Below, piece by piece: positions 18,845-28,060 of a DNA stretch of 64,000 nt. The stretch is from Muribaculaceae bacterium (GTDB lineage: Bacteria; Bacteroidota; Bacteroidia; Bacteroidales; Muribaculaceae). The stretch lies in assembly GCA_017626045.1 (NCBI GenBank), contig JAGAJP010000019.1, positions 1-64,000 of the forward strand. Direction: 5' to 3'. Position 1 is the first letter of the stretch. Each line of letters opens with the position of its first letter. Made by a program: the position numbers and the translations under genes. The notes below the pieces were generated by a model, which saw nothing but the letters and a program-made list of their open reading frames with translations, did not search any database and had not been told where the DNA came from.

Positions 18845-21496
18845 CTACTTCCCTGTCAGCAGCGACTTGAGGTCGTTGAGGACTCCGAGCGACTGGAGAG
18901 GGGTCAGGTTATTGATGTCGAGAGTAAGGATTCTGTCGCGTATCTGGCTCAGCAGGGGGTCGTCGAGCTGGAAGAAACTCAGCTGGTAGCCGTCGCGGTT
19001 GGCGGCGATGTCGCCGAGGGTGCCTTTAGCCACGGCGTCCACTCCCTTGCTGCCGTCTTGCTGCGAGGCGCTTTCCAGCTTGCGGAGCACTTGGTCGGCT
19101 CTCTTCACTATGGAAGGAGGCATTCCGGCGAGTTTCGCCACATGGATACCGAAAGAATGCTCCGATCCTCCTTTCACGAGTTTGCGGAGAAAGACCACCT
19201 TCCCTTTTATATCCTTGACAGATACACTCCAGTTGTGGATTCGCGGGAATGATTTCTCCATCTCGTTGAGTTCGTGATAATGGGTTGCGAAGAGAGTCTT
19301 CGGCCGCACTCTGCCGTTTTCGTGTATATGCTCCACGATGGACCATGCTATCGATATGCCGTCGTAGGTGGAGGTTCCTCTGCCGAGTTCGTCGAAAAGA
19401 ATCAGGGAGCGTTCGCTCATATTGTTGAGGATCGCCGCCGCCTCGCTCATCTCCACCATGAAGGTGGATTCGCCCGACGATATGTTGTCGGATGCTCCCA
19501 CTCGGGTGAAAATCTTGTCTACGATGCCTATCTTTGCCGATTCGGCGGGAACGAACGAGCCCATCTGCGCCATAATGACAATAAGGGCAGTCTGGCGCAA
19601 CAGAGCCGACTTACCGCTCATGTTGGGACCTGTTATCATGAGAATCTGGTCGTGGTCGCAGTCGAGCCTTACGTTGTTGGAGACGTATGGCTCGCCGGGC
19701 GGGAGACGCCGTTCTATCACGGGGTGTCTTCCCTCCCTGATTTCCAGTTCGGTGCCTGAATCCACCACCGGGCGCACGTAGCCGTATGCCGCCGCCACGT
19801 CTGCCATTGCGAGGATGAAGTCTGTCTCGGCGGCGATGGCTGCGCTTTTCTGCATCTGCGCGCACACTTCGGCGAGATGGTCGAGCAGGCGGTTGAATAT
19901 CTCGCTCTCGAGCACGCCTATCCTCTCTTCCGCCATTATTATCTTATGCTCGAATTCCTTCAGTTCCTCCGTGATATATCGCTCGGCGTTGACAAGCGTC
20001 TGCTTCCTTATCCATTCGGCTGGCACTTTATCTTTGTGGGTGTTGCGGACCTCTATATAGTATCCGAACACGTTGTTGTAGTTTATCTTGAGAGATGATA
20101 TGCCGGTCTTCTCTATCTCGCGGGCGCAGATGGCGTCGAGAGCCGCACGGGCGTTGCAGTGCAGGTCGCGGTATTCGTCGAGTTCCGCCGACACACCGCG
20201 GCATATAGCGCCTCCTTTGTTTACTGCCACGGGAGCGTCGGTTGCCACAGTGCTTCTTATGAGTGCTATATATGGCTCGAGCGGTTGCATGTCGTCTGCC
20301 ATGCGTCGTATCTCGTCGCAGTCGGCGGAGGCGAGGAGGCGTTTCAGCCTCATGCATCCTTCCATGGCGGAAGAGAGCGAAATAAGGTCTCGGGGACCCG
20401 AGCGGCGGTTGGCGGTTTTTCCTATCAGTCGCTGCATGTCGCCTATGGAGTGCATGCAGTCGCGGGCGGCGTCGCGACGCTCTGTGTCGCGGAAGAAAAA
20501 CTCCACCTTCTCGTGCCGGCGGTTGATTTTTTCCGGGTCGAGGAGAGGGAAGCTGAGATAATTGCCGAGCAGGCGCGCGCCCATGGGGGTGATGGTGCGG
20601 TTAAGGACGTCGAAGAGGGTGAGTCCTCTTGAGCCGTTGGCGGAGGAAATGAGTTCGAGGTTGCGCAGGGTGAAGGGATCCATGCGCAGAAAAGTGTCGC
20701 TGTCTATTCTCGAGAGGGTAGTGATGTGGGATGTGTTTGTGTGGCCGGTGATGTCCAGATAGTGGAGCAGGCTCGATGCCGCCACAAGCGCCGCGGGCAT
20801 GTCGTCGAGGCCGAAACCCTTCATGGAGGATGTCTGGAATTGCTTGAGCAGTCGCTCGCGTGCGGAGTCTTCTGTATATACCCAGTCCTCAAGGTCGTAG
20901 GTGGGACATTTGTGGCTTATGAGGCTCTGGCAGAGTTCGCGCGTGCCACTCATCCGCAGGAGTTCCTTCGGGGCGTATGCCGACATCAGTTTGTCTATTT
21001 CCTCGGGGCTTGCCTCAGTGGCGAGAAACTCTCCTGTCGTGATGTCGAGAAAGGCTATGCCCGCCTTCACTGCCATACCCTTGCCGTTGCGGCAGAAGTG
21101 GATGCCCGCGAGATAGTTGTGTTCGGCTCCCTCGATAGAGGAGTCGTTGGTGTTCACGCCGGGGGTGACGAGTTCCGTTATGCCGCGTTTTACGAGTTTT
21201 TTCGTCATCTTGGGGTCCTCGAGCTGCTCGCATATAGCGACTCTTTTGCCCGCTCTCACGAGTTTCGGCAGATAGGTGTCGAGGGCATGGTGGGGGAATC
21301 CGGCGAGTTCCACCGACTGCGCCGAGCCGTTGGCGCGTCGCGTGAGTGTGATGCCGAGTATCTGGCTCGCCGTTATGGCGTCGTCGGAAAAGGTCTCGTA
21401 AAAGTCTCCGACCCTGAAGAGAAGTATGGCGTCGGGATGCTTTTTCTTCATCTCGAGATACTGCTTCATGAGAGGAGTTTCGACAATCTTTGACAT
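18845..21496 (-). CDS. mutS: DNA mismatch repair protein MutS
   Basis: MutS recognises mismatches and recruits MutL. The 883-residue protein begins with the mismatch-contacting F-x-E motif (GDFYETF, about residue 30), keeps the connector, lever and clamp domains (GSRGLTLFDVLNRT), and has a complete ATPase with Walker A GPNMSGKSALLRQ near residue 618, Walker B LILFDELGRGTST and the ATHYHEL switch. It has the helix-turn-helix end LTPLQSLGVLNDLKSLL. mgtE lies 41 bases upstream on the same strand, so the two may share a transcript. Confidence 0.98.
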   Translation of the reverse strand: MSKIVETPLMKQYLEMKKKHPDAILLFRVGDFYETFSDDAITASQILGITLTRRANGSAQSVELAGFPHHALDTYLPKLVRAGKRVAICEQLEDPKMTKKLVKRGITELVTPGVNTNDSSIEGAEHNYLAGIHFCRNGKGMAVKAGIAFLDITTGEFLATEASPEEIDKLMSAYAPKELLRMSGTRELCQSLISHKCPTYDLEDWVYTEDSARERLLKQFQTSSMKGFGLDDMPAALVAASSLLHYLDITGHTNTSHITTLSRIDSDTFLRMDPFTLRNLELISSANGSRGLTLFDVLNRTITPMGARLLGNYLSFPLLDPEKINRRHEKVEFFFRDTERRDAARDCMHSIGDMQRLIGKTANRRSGPRDLISLSSAMEGCMRLKRLLASADCDEIRRMADDMQPLEPYIALIRSTVATDAPVAVNKGGAICRGVSAELDEYRDLHCNARAALDAICAREIEKTGISSLKINYNNVFGYYIEVRNTHKDKVPAEWIRKQTLVNAERYITEELKEFEHKIIMAEERIGVLESEIFNRLLDHLAEVCAQMQKSAAIAAETDFILAMADVAAAYGYVRPVVDSGTELEIREGRHPVIERRLPPGEPYVSNNVRLDCDHDQILMITGPNMSGKSALLRQTALIVIMAQMGSFVPAESAKIGIVDKIFTRVGASDNISSGESTFMVEMSEAAAILNNMSERSLILFDELGRGTSTYDGISIAWSIVEHIHENGRVRPKTLFATHYHELNEMEKSFPRIHNWSVSVKDIKGKVVFLRKLVKGGSEHSFGIHVAKLAGMPPSIVKRADQVLRKLESASQQDGSKGVDAVAKGTLGDIAANRDGYQLSFFQLDDPLLSQIRDRILTLDINNLTPLQSLGVLNDLKSLLTGK

Positions 21497-21537
21497 TGAG
21501 GTTGTTTATGCTTGTTTACAATAGGGTATGTTTTCGG

Positions 21538-22908
21538 TCACTTGGGCATCGGGAAGAAACTGAGCATCCAAATCGACATTCCCACATAGATTAGAAGACC
21601 CACGATATCGTTCATGATCTGGATGAAGGGTCCGGTGGCGAGGGCGGGATTGATCTTCAGTTTCTCGAGGGTCAGGGGCACGAAGGTTCCGAACACATTC
21701 GAGAAGATTACCACGCAGAAGAGCGATAGGGATACAGCGAGCGACACTGCGTAGAGTCGCGGCTGGGTTAGCATCACGTAGATGAACACTGCGCCGCTGA
21801 TGATGAGGGCGTTGAGAAGGGATATGAGTGTCTCGCGTCCTATCTGTTTCCAGGCGTCCTTAATCTCCAGACGTCCGTTGGCGAGACCCTGCACCACGAT
21901 GGCCGATGCCTGCACTCCGACGTTTCCGCCGGTGCCTCCGATGAGAGGTATGAAGATTGCGAGAGCCGTTACCGCCGCTATCTGTGCTTCGAAGCCGGTG
22001 AGTATGATGGAGTTGATGATGCCTCCCACCACTCCGATGAGAAGCCATGGAATGCGGGCCTTTGTCTGCGCCAATACAGAGTCGCCGGCATCGATGTCCG
22101 ACGATATACCGGAAGCCAACTGGAAGTCTCTTTCCGACTGCTCGCGCACCTCGTCCATGATGTCGTCGACAGTGATCTGACCCACGAGTCGTCCTATCGA
22201 GTCGATGACCGGCATAGCCACAAGGTCATATTTCTCGAAATCTATCGCTACCTCGTCGATGGGTGTCTCGGTATGCACTGTGACAGGGTCGGTCTGCATC
22301 ACGTGCTTGATTTTCGACACCGATGGGTCGGTGATCATCTTCTTTAGAGGCAATATTCCTTTCAGACGGTTGTCGTCGTCGACCACATAGACGTAGTATA
22401 TGTCGTCAAGGTCGGCTGCTTGCCGTCGCATCTCCTTTAGACATTCGGGCATCGACCAGTTCTCGTTGACCGATATGAACTCGGTGCCCATGAGGCCGCC
22501 TGCCGTGTCTTCGTCATATTGGAGAAGGTCAACGATATCGCCTGCCTGCTCCATGTCGTCGATATGCTGGATTACCTCCTCCCGGTCTTCTTTGTCGAGT
22601 TCCTGGATTAGGTCAACGGCATCGTCGGTGTCGAGTTTGTCGATAAACTCGCCGATCTGTTCCGGCTGCATGTGCTCGAGGAGTTTCTTTCGGTCTTCCT
22701 CGTCGAGCTCCATCAGCACATCTGCCTTTTTCTCCTGGTCGTCAATAAGGTTGAAAAGCCATTCCGCCTGCCGGAGGTTCAGTTCACGCAGTATCTCCGC
22801 GATGTCGGCGGGATGCAGGTCGGAGATCTCGTGCAGTATGCCTGCCGAGTCACCGCTATCCACCATATTTTCGATTCTTTCTATGTCTTCTTCAGTGAAA
22901 TCCTTCAT
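21538..22908 (-). CDS. mgtE: MgtE-type magnesium transporter
   Basis: MgtE is a magnesium-gated channel of the inner membrane. The protein has the superhelical N domain full of acidic helices (ADIAEILRELNLRQAEWLF), a CBS pair (TVHTETPIDEVAIDFEKYDLVAMPVID at its second half), and five membrane helices with the selectivity region near PLIGGTGGNVGVQASAIVVQG. The open frame reaches a TTG 12 codons upstream, but a full promoter overlaps that extension and leaves only a few bases before the ATG at 22908, so this start is preferred, giving 456 residues. Confidence 0.94.
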   Translation of the reverse strand: MKDFTEEDIERIENMVDSGDSAGILHEISDLHPADIAEILRELNLRQAEWLFNLIDDQEKKADVLMELDEEDRKKLLEHMQPEQIGEFIDKLDTDDAVDLIQELDKEDREEVIQHIDDMEQAGDIVDLLQYDEDTAGGLMGTEFISVNENWSMPECLKEMRRQAADLDDIYYVYVVDDDNRLKGILPLKKMITDPSVSKIKHVMQTDPVTVHTETPIDEVAIDFEKYDLVAMPVIDSIGRLVGQITVDDIMDEVREQSERDFQLASGISSDIDAGDSVLAQTKARIPWLLIGVVGGIINSIILTGFEAQIAAVTALAIFIPLIGGTGGNVGVQASAIVVQGLANGRLEIKDAWKQIGRETLISLLNALIISGAVFIYVMLTQPRLYAVSLAVSLSLFCVVIFSNVFGTFVPLTLEKLKINPALATGPFIQIMNDIVGLLIYVGMSIWMLSFFPMPK

Positions 22909-22913
22909 GAAGA

Positions 22914-22945
22914 CAAAATTAATGATTTTTTGCCATTTTGGCAAA
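22914..22945 (-). promoter_or_regulatory. mgtE promoter, apparently leaderless
   Basis: On the minus strand TTTG (22945-22942), 20 bases, then TAATTTTG (22921-22914) fits the consensus. The mgtE ATG begins only 5 bases after the -7 element, so transcription would start at or next to the start codon. Confidence 0.6.
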
Positions 22946-22968
22946 AAAAAATAATTTAGAATTTAGAA

Positions 22969-23427
22969 TTACCAAGGCGCTCTCGGCACTTCCTTGTAGA
23001 CATAGGTCTGCACTCCGTAGGAGTTGCGCCATTGCATCCAGAGGGTGTATCTGTCGGTAAACCAATAGTTCATTGTGGAGGGTCTTCCATACTCATACTG
23101 TATGTTTACCTGGAGTGCCGACGAGCCGCTCACGCTGCGCTGGCACCAGTATGCGATCCTTTCTTCTTCCCGGTAGCCGCGGTCGTAATAATAGTAGTAG
23201 CCGCGTCCGTCGCCGTTAAACTGCATGAAATTGACGGCGTCGCCCGACACATATTCGGAGTTTATCTGATAAAGTTGCCAGCATCCCGTGAGGTCCTGGT
23301 CGCAGAAAGTATTGTCCCAGCCGTAGGGAGGCTCGGGATCCCAGCCATCATAGTCAACATATCCGCATCCGGAAAGCATCGGCAGCATCATCATTGTCGC
23401 CATAAGGCAATGTATATATTTCTTCAT
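22969..23427 (-). CDS. Small lipoprotein, function unknown
   Basis: This 152-residue protein has a lipoprotein signal peptide with lipobox LSGC at about residues 18-21. The mature part is rich in aromatic residues (a run of five Tyr in GRGYYYYYDRGYREEE) and has a predicted beta pattern with DLTGCWQLYQINSEYV, which recalls the start of lipocalin-like or DUF-type Bacteroidales lipoproteins that begin with an L-x-G-x-W strand. No enzyme motif is seen. It lies upstream of mgtE on the same strand but with its own gap, and no promoter with both elements was found. The function is unknown. Confidence 0.8.
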   Translation of the reverse strand: MKKYIHCLMATMMMLPMLSGCGYVDYDGWDPEPPYGWDNTFCDQDLTGCWQLYQINSEYVSGDAVNFMQFNGDGRGYYYYYDRGYREEERIAYWCQRSVSGSSALQVNIQYEYGRPSTMNYWFTDRYTLWMQWRNSYGVQTYVYKEVPRAPW

Positions 23428-23806
23428 AATTAAATATCCACAGATTAATAAAAGTAGTTTCTTTCGTCATCTTTTCGGCGTATTCTTCCCCGTTCATCGG
23501 TCACGATGCCCGCATCGCTCCCTCTTCGTGTGAAAGAATCCGCTCGAAAACCTGACGAAATCTTAACAAGGAAATAAGTATAAACAACTTCAATTATATA
23601 ACAATTTAAGCCGCCTAAGTTTTATATTTCATAGAGGTTTTATTTTTGCGGTATGGGGTCTGAGCGACCGTGAGTGAGTCTGAGACAGACAGGCATGTTT
23701 TATCCAACCTTGGAATGTTTCAATTTTTCAGTTACGGAAAATAGGAATAAGAAAAATATATAACTCATATATGTTAAAAAGTTGTGAATATATAAAAAAA
23801 TAGTAT
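23428..23806. other. Intergenic region between divergent genes
   Basis: About 380 bases hold no ORF of note. TATTTTTG at 23641-23648 is a possible plus-strand -7 element without a partner. The stretch GTGAGTGAGTCTGAGACAGA is repetitive at low level. Nothing else is supportable. Confidence 0.4.
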
Positions 23807-23814
23807 TATCTTTG
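23807..23814 (+). promoter_or_regulatory. -7 element for the operon at 23856
   Basis: TATCTTTG is a perfect -7 match. A TTG at 23782-23784 lies 22 bases upstream, one base beyond the usual spacing. The start codon is 42 bases downstream. Confidence 0.6.
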
Positions 23815-23855
23815 TAAAGTTATTTTATTTATAAACAACAAAACAAACAACAAGT

Positions 23856-24332
23856 ATGAAAAGACACATAAGACTATTTGTGGCGTCATGCATCGTTGCT
23901 CTGTCTTTCCCGCTCTTTGCCGACAGTGTGGTGAAGGTCAGGGATGCTGAAGACAAGGTGATAGAAGTGCCTTTAAATCTTGGCACCAAGATTACCTTCG
24001 CCAAGTCGGGAGTAAGCATAGCCAACGATGGAGCGGAAGCAGTGCTTTTCCCTTATCAGGATGTGAAGGCAATATCGTTCGGTAAGGGCTCGGGAGTGAA
24101 AGAGTTTCAGACACGGAATAGCCTCGGTCTGCGTCAGAATCCAGTCTATAGCAATCTGGAGGTGAGCGGCCATGACGGAGCTCCGGCAGATCTATGCGTG
24201 ATTTCCATGTCGGGAGCAAGGATGATGAAAATATCCGGCTGGACCGGGGAGACCGTAGATGTATCCGCATTGCCTGTCGGTGTCTATATCCTCAGTATCA
24301 ACAACAATAACATCAAATTTATCAAGAAATGA
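23856..24332 (+). CDS. Secreted protein with C-terminal sorting-like tail
   Basis: This 158-residue protein has a signal peptide (MKRHIRLFVASCIVALSFPLFA). After a short beta-rich region (VVKVRDAEDKVIEVPLNL then TKITFAKSGVSI), it ends with a domain resembling type IX secretion C-terminal modules (NLEVSG, CVISMSGARMMKI, VDVSALPVGVYILSI then KFIKK). The gene overlaps the next by 4 bases (ATGA), so both are made from one transcript. No enzymatic motif is present. Being little more than a signal peptide plus a sorting module, it may be a small surface protein or the remains of a larger one. The function is unknown. Confidence 0.75.
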   Translation: MKRHIRLFVASCIVALSFPLFADSVVKVRDAEDKVIEVPLNLGTKITFAKSGVSIANDGAEAVLFPYQDVKAISFGKGSGVKEFQTRNSLGLRQNPVYSNLEVSGHDGAPADLCVISMSGARMMKISGWTGETVDVSALPVGVYILSINNNNIKFIKK

Positions 24333-25657
24333 AAAAACTTTCAATATTTTTGGCATCACTCATGTGTGCCGTTCCGGTTTTCTCACAGACCGAAGAGGCT
24401 CCGAATCGCCTTTTGCTCAAAAACACGTTAGGTAATATGTCCGGCTATGTGCTCGACCGGGTGGATGAGCTTTCTTTCGCGAGGATCGACGGCGAGGTGA
24501 AGGCAGACGTGCAGATCAACAGCGTGGAACTCGACAAACTGAATGTGACAGTGAAAAGAACTCCTGACTGCTATGGTTTTAAAATCAATGTGCTTCCTGC
24601 GGTTGCCGCAAACCAGTATGACGATCTCGCAGTGATCACGGTGGTCAACCGCGGCAATCCTTCCACCTGGTATGAGGATTTCATCGGGGGCGAGATGACC
24701 GGGATAGAACTTGAGCCGGCTACCGACTATGTTCTTGTGACCGTCGGCGTAGACGGCTACGGCATCGACGACGGTGTGGTCAGGGTTCCCTTCACCACTC
24801 CCAAGCCGGCACTGGTAGGCGATCCTCAGGTAACGGCGGAAGTGGTAGAGAGCCAGCTTACATCGTTCAAGATAAAGTTCACTCCCAATGAAGATGTGGA
24901 TGCCTATTACTGTGTGGCAGGCGAAAAGGGAACATTAGAGAGCCAGCTTGAACAGTTCGGTCCCTGGATGGGCCTTACTTCAATGACCGACCTTATAATG
25001 AGTTGGGGTGTTGAGACGAAGGGTGAGCAGGTTAAGGAATGGAAAGACATGGATCCGAACACTGACTATGAGGTTTACTATGTGGCAACAGATGTGAACG
25101 GTACTCCTGCCGACTACAAGATTATCGAGGTAAGCACCCTGTCGCAGGGCGGCTCGGGGGCGGCTGCCGTAGATATCGAGATTCTTGAATATGAATATGC
25201 CGACTGGGGTGGAGAGATGAAGCCCTCTCAGTATGTAGAGTTCACCCCCAACGACCAGAGCTGGTGCTATAGGTTCGGAGTATGGATTGCCGAAGATTAT
25301 GACAAGAATGCAGAGGAAATCAAAAACAATCTGAGAAGCGAGCCACCGATGCCCAATATGGCTAACTGGTTCTTCTTTGAGCCTATCGTAACCGATTTCC
25401 AGATAGATCCCAATAAGGAATGCGTGGCTATCGCGGCTGCCAAGAACGCCGATGGCGTATGGGGCGATGTTACGGAGGTCAGGTTCACGACTCCTGAGAA
25501 ACCCGAGGGTGATCCCGGCGTGACAGGAAAGCCTGCATCCAAGTCTTCCGGCATCACTGCCAGACATGCGGCGAAGAAATCGCTTAAGTCGTTTGACTTC
25601 ACCCCCGAGAAGGCTCCTGTGATGCGCAAGGCAGGCAAGCTCCGGCTTCATCAATAA
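24329..25657 (+). CDS. Secreted beta-sandwich protein, function unknown
   Basis: This 442-residue exported protein (signal MKKLSIFLASLMCAVPVFSQ) starts with a segment like that of its upstream neighbour (LLLKNTLGNMSGYVLDRVDELSFARID). It then has about three fibronectin-III-like domains marked by a strand ending in L.P.TDY.V and MDPNTDYEVYYVATDVNGTPADY. The C-terminus is basic (KPASKSSGITARHAAKKSLKSF) and lacks the conserved tail of other secreted proteins here. Its ATG overlaps the preceding stop codon. A strong terminator follows at 25691. It may bind host or glycan ligands, but nothing in the sequence proves this. Confidence 0.72.
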   Translation: MKKLSIFLASLMCAVPVFSQTEEAPNRLLLKNTLGNMSGYVLDRVDELSFARIDGEVKADVQINSVELDKLNVTVKRTPDCYGFKINVLPAVAANQYDDLAVITVVNRGNPSTWYEDFIGGEMTGIELEPATDYVLVTVGVDGYGIDDGVVRVPFTTPKPALVGDPQVTAEVVESQLTSFKIKFTPNEDVDAYYCVAGEKGTLESQLEQFGPWMGLTSMTDLIMSWGVETKGEQVKEWKDMDPNTDYEVYYVATDVNGTPADYKIIEVSTLSQGGSGAAAVDIEILEYEYADWGGEMKPSQYVEFTPNDQSWCYRFGVWIAEDYDKNAEEIKNNLRSEPPMPNMANWFFFEPIVTDFQIDPNKECVAIAAAKNADGVWGDVTEVRFTTPEKPEGDPGVTGKPASKSSGITARHAAKKSLKSFDFTPEKAPVMRKAGKLRLHQ

Positions 25658-25690
25658 ACTTCGTGAATTCCATTCAGAATGAAGACATTA

Positions 25691-25726
25691 AAAGACCGGT
25701 GTTTTCGAAAACACCGGTCTTTTTAA
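25691..25726 (+). terminator. Intrinsic terminator after the gene at 24329
   Basis: A perfect 32-base palindrome (arms AAAGACCGGTGTTTTC and its complement) ends in TTTT. The open frame of the next gene reads back through it, which argues against that upstream start. Confidence 0.88.
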
Positions 25727-25758
25727 AAAAGAGCGTTATACATTTAAATATCAAGCTT

Positions 25759-27993
25759 ATGGAAAAATTTAACTATTCGGCAGCGTTAACAACTCTTTTT
25801 GTAGGCGCGGCGTTTTCCCTGTCGGCAATCGGACCTACAGGCATTTCTCCTGAAAAATACGGCACTTTCCGCGGCAAGGATGCAAAGCCTGCAAAGGTGA
25901 CAGCCTTCACGTCGGGAGGCGATGCAAAGAAAGGTCCCGTTAAGGTTTTGGCATATGCCAATGACGGCAATGCAGAGGTAGACAAAATTGGAGAGCTCTC
26001 GCTTCAGGTGGAGGAGGATTTTTCAAAACTCATCACTGGCTCAGAGGAAAATCCCGATCTCACGACAATCCTTGACATTCAGCAGTGGATGACCGATCCG
26101 GAGACTGGTGCTATTCTTCGCGACGAGATGGGAAATCCGATAGAGAATCCGGAATTCAAGTATCCCTGGAACAACATGAAGCCGGAATATATCTCAAGCG
26201 ACAACAAGAACTGGGGTGTCGGCAACGCGTTTCCGGCAGGCGGAATGCTCTATTTCCCCTTCAGTCAGGATATGCCGCAGGGCAAGATAAGCACGCCCTG
26301 GATCGACCTGTCGGCAAACGCCGGAACTTTCGTTGTCGAGTTCAAGGTCAAGGTCACCGAGGAGGCAAAAAGCAATCCGATGATGCCAGCCATGATAATA
26401 GTGGAGACCGCCGAGACCAACGGCATGAGTCCGACATGGGATATGTTTGAACAGACGTTTATGGATTATGAGCACATCACTACGGAGTGGACCACTTTCC
26501 GCCTTGTGTTTCAGGGAGCCGGCAAGTCTACCCTCTGCAATATCGTAGGTCAGGGTATGTCGGGGGGAATGTATATCGACGATGTGAGGATGTATAGCCT
26601 TGATCCCTATCTTGACACTCCGGTGGTTCGCCGCCACAGCGATTTCACAGAGTCTTCGTTTGTGCTCAACTGGCATCCGGTGGAAAACGCGGACAAATAT
26701 CTGGTCAACGTATGGTGTTATGACCTTTACGGTGACCTTGTGACGCTTGCCGACAATGCGGAGACAACCGAGACTTCCTATAAAGTGGAGGGTTCCAATC
26801 TCGATGATACCTATTACTACAATGTGCAGGCAGTCAACAGTGAGTATAAGTCTCTTACTTCCAAGAATGTGGAACTGTTTGACATAGTCTCTCCGGTGAT
26901 GCGTAAGGCCACGCTTATCGATGACAAGAATCTTACGTATGAAGGAGGCGTGGAAGAGGTACTGTCTGCCTTTGGCTACAACTATTCGGCGTCAGTGCGC
27001 CGTGTCGCCGAGAGCGACGGTCCGTTTATAGTGACAGACGAGAAGTTTACGGACTGGACGCATCCTTCCTATGGTTTCGGCGAGGAGTATACCAAGGAGA
27101 ATCCTGCCGACGACAAGATAGCAACGCTGTATTTTCCTGTCGACATCAACCAGCAGGGCTGGTATGGCGAGAATTTCATGATCTATAAGGACTATCTCTG
27201 CCTATGTCCGTTCTTCTACGAGGCATCCAACTGGCAGGAGCAGTCATGCTGGGTGTCTCCGGAATTTGACCTTTCTAAAGACGGAGGAAATATTTCAATC
27301 AGCATGGATCTTGCAGCGGCATACGACATCAATTTTGAGAACTATGCTTCCTGCGCGATCGCCCTTTTCAATTGGAACGATGAGATAGGCGACTATGAGC
27401 AGGTGGAACTTGCTTATTGCCGTGACCTTAACTTCGACTGGCAGAACCGTTCGGTATCGTTCACCAAAGGTAGCAAGAAATCAAAAATCGGCTTCTTCGG
27501 CGTAGGCTCCTTCGGTGACCTCTATATCGACAATATCCTCATCATGCAGAAATATAAGGAAGGAGAATATTTCGACGATCCGTTCTTCTTCAGCACTTGG
27601 CAGCTTGCGGAGCAGACTCTTGATCCGACCTCATTCGAGTTTGACGTGCCGGAACGTGCCATAGGCAAGGATATCTATCAGCGCGCCCAGGCGGTAAGGA
27701 TGCATACGGATGTGCAGGGCAATTACGACGGCGAGGCAGTGTCTGAATACAGCGGTTACGACTATGTGGGCAACACATCCGGCGTAAGGCTTGTGGAAAA
27801 CGGTGCGAAAGGCGTAAGGGTAGACAACGGCATGATCCTTATCTCCAACGCAGCTGGCGAGAATGTGACTGTCAGCACAGCGTCAGGCATCAGCCATGAC
27901 CTCGGCACCGGCAGCGAAATCTCCTTCCGTCCGGAAAGCCGCGGCGTATACGTGGTCACCATCGGCGGCAAGAGCGTGAAGATCGTCATGTGA
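25759..27993 (+). CDS. Large secreted protein with jelly-roll and Fn3-like domains
   Basis: From the ATG at 25759 the protein has 744 residues and a hydrophobic export signal (NYSAALTTLFVGAAFSLSA). Two jelly-roll modules of choice-of-anchor-J type are visible, each with ST/SP-W-(I/F)DLS and a later GGMYIDDVRMY or GDLYIDNILIMQ strand. A fibronectin-III-like module (SSFVLNWHPVENADKYLVNVW) lies between them. The C-terminus GVYVVTIGGKSVKIVM is of the sorting-tail type. The frame stays open 32 codons upstream, but that part spans a terminator palindrome. It is the third of a run of secreted plus-strand proteins. The function is unknown. Confidence 0.78.
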   Translation: MEKFNYSAALTTLFVGAAFSLSAIGPTGISPEKYGTFRGKDAKPAKVTAFTSGGDAKKGPVKVLAYANDGNAEVDKIGELSLQVEEDFSKLITGSEENPDLTTILDIQQWMTDPETGAILRDEMGNPIENPEFKYPWNNMKPEYISSDNKNWGVGNAFPAGGMLYFPFSQDMPQGKISTPWIDLSANAGTFVVEFKVKVTEEAKSNPMMPAMIIVETAETNGMSPTWDMFEQTFMDYEHITTEWTTFRLVFQGAGKSTLCNIVGQGMSGGMYIDDVRMYSLDPYLDTPVVRRHSDFTESSFVLNWHPVENADKYLVNVWCYDLYGDLVTLADNAETTETSYKVEGSNLDDTYYYNVQAVNSEYKSLTSKNVELFDIVSPVMRKATLIDDKNLTYEGGVEEVLSAFGYNYSASVRRVAESDGPFIVTDEKFTDWTHPSYGFGEEYTKENPADDKIATLYFPVDINQQGWYGENFMIYKDYLCLCPFFYEASNWQEQSCWVSPEFDLSKDGGNISISMDLAAAYDINFENYASCAIALFNWNDEIGDYEQVELAYCRDLNFDWQNRSVSFTKGSKKSKIGFFGVGSFGDLYIDNILIMQKYKEGEYFDDPFFFSTWQLAEQTLDPTSFEFDVPERAIGKDIYQRAQAVRMHTDVQGNYDGEAVSEYSGYDYVGNTSGVRLVENGAKGVRVDNGMILISNAAGENVTVSTASGISHDLGTGSEISFRPESRGVYVVTIGGKSVKIVM

Positions 27994-28014
27994 TCTTATG
28001 GCGTAATTTTAATG

Positions 28015-28046
28015 ATGCAGGGGTGGAACAAATTCCACCCCTGCAT
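28015..28046 (+). terminator. Hairpin after the gene at 25759
   Basis: ATGCAGGGGTGGA pairs with TCCACCCCTGCAT over a 6-base loop, 22 bases after the stop codon. It lacks a strong T-run. Confidence 0.65.
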
Positions 28047-28060
28047 TGATAACTGAAGGT

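Noticed and set aside
16566..22908. A PUL formed by GH92 and its neighbours
   Set aside because: mutS and mgtE are housekeeping genes, and no SusCD or regulator adjoins the GH92 gene.
25663..25758. Upstream start for the gene at 25759
   Set aside because: The 32 extra codons cross a perfect terminator palindrome and precede a normal signal peptide that begins at 25759.
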